DNA from: a virus
Length of the DNA: 20,615 nt
Virus record (IMG/VR): IMGVR_UViG_3300024520_000588
Location: 1 to 20,615 of that record
Reading direction: 5' to 3' (one strand)
The first letter of the stretch is position 1. Each line of letters begins with the position of its first letter. Both the position numbers and the translations under genes were made by a program. Below the pieces are notes generated by a model. The model was given only the letters and a program-made list of their open reading frames with translations. It searched no databases and had not been told where the DNA came from. Shown here piece after piece: positions 19,827 through 20,615 of this stretch.

Positions 19827-20315
19827 ATGAAGATTGGTGGCGAAAAACTTGCAGTTGCGAAACCTGTCCTGGTGATCATTCCGCGTACTGATGACGCGGG
19901 CGAACCGGCCGACATTGTGTTCAAATGTGGGCCTGTGACTGATTACGAAGAATTCGAACAACTTTGTCCGCGCCCTGAGCCACGCAAAAAGACATTTCCT
20001 GCGGACTCGGGCAAGCCGGATGAAATTCTCATCAATGAACCACAGTACACAGAAGCCCTTGATGCCTGGGGCTTGAAAAAGTCATCTTGGCTTTTCGTTG
20101 CGTCTTTGAACGCAACAGAAGGTCTTGAATGGGAACTCGTCAAGGCAGAAGATCCTGAAACTTGGGTCAAGTGGCAAGACGAACTTCGTGAATCCGGACT
20201 CAATGACGTTGAGACCGCCAAGATCATGGACGGGATCATGGAGGCCAACAGTCTCAGCGAAGATCGGATGCGCGAAGCACGTGAACGTTTTTTTACCGCG
20301 GAGGCGGCGGAGTAA
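19827..20315 (+). CDS. Tail assembly chaperone, gpG-like (162 aa)
   Basis: ATG 19827 has AGGAG six bases upstream; the GTG at 19824 is too near that site. The protein is acidic and helical (QYTEALDAWGLKKSSWLFVA, EWELVKAEDPETWVKWQDEL, NDVETAKIMDGIMEANSL). It lies between tail tube and downstream tail genes, as gpG-type chaperones do; these coat the tape measure protein during tail assembly. Seven T residues near the 3' end (20288-20294) form a slippery site, and the -1 frame stays open for 76 more codons, the genetic signature of lambda G/GT-type chaperones. Confidence 0.8.
   Translation: MKIGGEKLAVAKPVLVIIPRTDDAGEPADIVFKCGPVTDYEEFEQLCPRPEPRKKTFPADSGKPDEILINEPQYTEALDAWGLKKSSWLFVASLNATEGLEWELVKAEDPETWVKWQDELRESGLNDVETAKIMDGIMEANSLSEDRMREARERFFTAEAAE
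20288..20294 (+). promoter_or_regulatory. Slippery heptamer T TTT TTT for -1 frameshift
   Basis: In the chaperone frame the run reads cg-T TTT TTT acc, the canonical X XXY YYZ arrangement. After slipping, the next codon is TAC and the frame is open to TAA 20522-20524. The zero frame stops 21 bases later at 20315. Confidence 0.8.
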
Positions 20316-20524
20316 GGAAACTGTATCTTCCGTCAGGAAGATCAATGGAGTTTGCTGTGTGGGAAGCATGTGAAAGACTCGGTATTCGTCCTCCTGGTGT
20401 AAAAGCCAGTTGGGATGAGATGGAGGAAGACATCATCGCACAGTCATTGATCTTGGCATTCAACCAGATCCGGACGATGGAAGAACAGAAGTGGCAAGCG
20501 GAACTGGCAGGAGCCAAAGTCTAA
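20294..20524 (+). CDS. Frameshift extension of the tail chaperone (gpGT-like), or separate 59-aa gene from 20345
   Basis: Read in the -1 frame after the slippery site, this adds 76 residues to the first 156 of the chaperone, giving a 232-residue fusion. The extension begins Y-R-G-G-G-G and continues into a helical domain (MEFAVWEACERLGIRPPGVK, WDEMEEDIIAQSLILAFNQI, TMEEQKWQAELAGAKV), like the T part of GT proteins that recruits tube subunits. The same frame has its own ATG at 20345, with AGGAAG four bases upstream, so a free 59-residue product is also possible. That ribosome site lies inside the hairpin 20325-20342. Its stop overlaps the next gene (TAATG). Confidence 0.7.
   Translation, partial: YRGGGGVRKLYLPSGRSMEFAVWEACERLGIRPPGVKASWDEMEEDIIAQSLILAFNQIRTMEEQKWQAELAGAKV
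20325..20342 (+). promoter_or_regulatory. Hairpin covering the AGGAAG ribosome site
   Basis: ATCTTCC and GGAAGAT pair perfectly around GTCA. The right arm holds the ribosome site of ATG 20345. At 30 bases beyond the slippery run it is too far for a standard frameshift stimulator, so masking of internal initiation is the more likely role. Confidence 0.5.
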
Positions 20525-20615
20525 TGGGTATCGGTGTTAAGATGACAGCAAGGGTTACTGAAGTCAAAGGTGACCTCACCGTTACGCTCCAGAAGGCTAT
20601 CAATAGGATCTTCCG
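20524..20615 (+). CDS. Hypothetical tail protein, N-terminal 30 residues only
   Basis: ATG 20524 overlaps the preceding stop (TAATG). The frame (MGIGVKMTARVTEVKGDLTV...) is open to the right edge of the window. The part seen is basic and beta-like and too short to classify. After a G/GT chaperone the tape measure protein or another tail gene is usual, so a tail role is inferred from position only. Confidence 0.55.
   Translation, partial: MGIGVKMTARVTEVKGDLTVTLQKAINRIF

Overview
The window is a stretch of a double-stranded DNA tailed-phage genome (or a prophage copy). The evidence is a complete head-to-tail morphogenesis series on the + strand: large terminase, DUF4055-like portal, DnaT-like connector, scaffold, P22-like coat, neck proteins, tail tube, and a tail assembly chaperone with a -1 frameshift. 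A tail tube plus a frameshifted chaperone point to a long-tailed (siphovirus or myovirus) particle. I see no integrase, tRNA, rRNA or CRISPR array, and the host cannot be named from this sequence.

Layout. (1) 2-424: 3' end of a TylF-like O-methyltransferase gene, cut by the left edge. (2) 425-1149: non-coding, partly AT-rich, with short dispersed repeats, ending at a hairpin that terminates the leftward cluster. (3) 1150-4697: a leftward cluster of six small or medium genes plus one doubtful lipoprotein. The largest gene resembles a ParB/Srx-fold protein. Each of the six has at least one shared, often inverted, repeat element shortly upstream of its start. (4) 4698-5535: an 840-base control region between the divergent gene sets. 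It holds five 12-bp iteron-like motifs, a tandem 25-bp repeat, an AT-rich inverted repeat and four TGTACA palindromes at exactly 11-bp spacing. It is the best candidate here for a replication origin or master switch. (5) 5536-11943: a tightly packed rightward set with a zinc-knuckle protein, two tail-fibre-like proteins with collar-type repeats, a DUF4376-like fibre-assembly protein, a single-TM protein and other appendage proteins. (6) 11936-20615: packaging and morphogenesis genes, with stem-loops after the coat and tail-tube genes and a slippery T7 run in the tail chaperone. The last gene is cut by the right edge.

The genes on the right overlap by 1-20 bp or lie a few bases apart with good Shine-Dalgarno sites, so they look like one late operon. 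The terminase feeds DNA through the portal into a shell built by coat and scaffold. The connector and neck proteins close the head, and the tube, terminator and chaperone build the tail.

The most unusual observation is a shared N-terminal peptide, roughly K-L-R-A-x-x-[IV]-F-x-x-A-[YF]. It begins four otherwise unrelated structural proteins (portal, scaffold, coat, tail tube). In the scaffold it is joined to the body by a long Gly/Glu linker, as a detachable tag would be. The second is the system of gene-upstream inverted repeats in the leftward cluster, next to a ParB-like gene.
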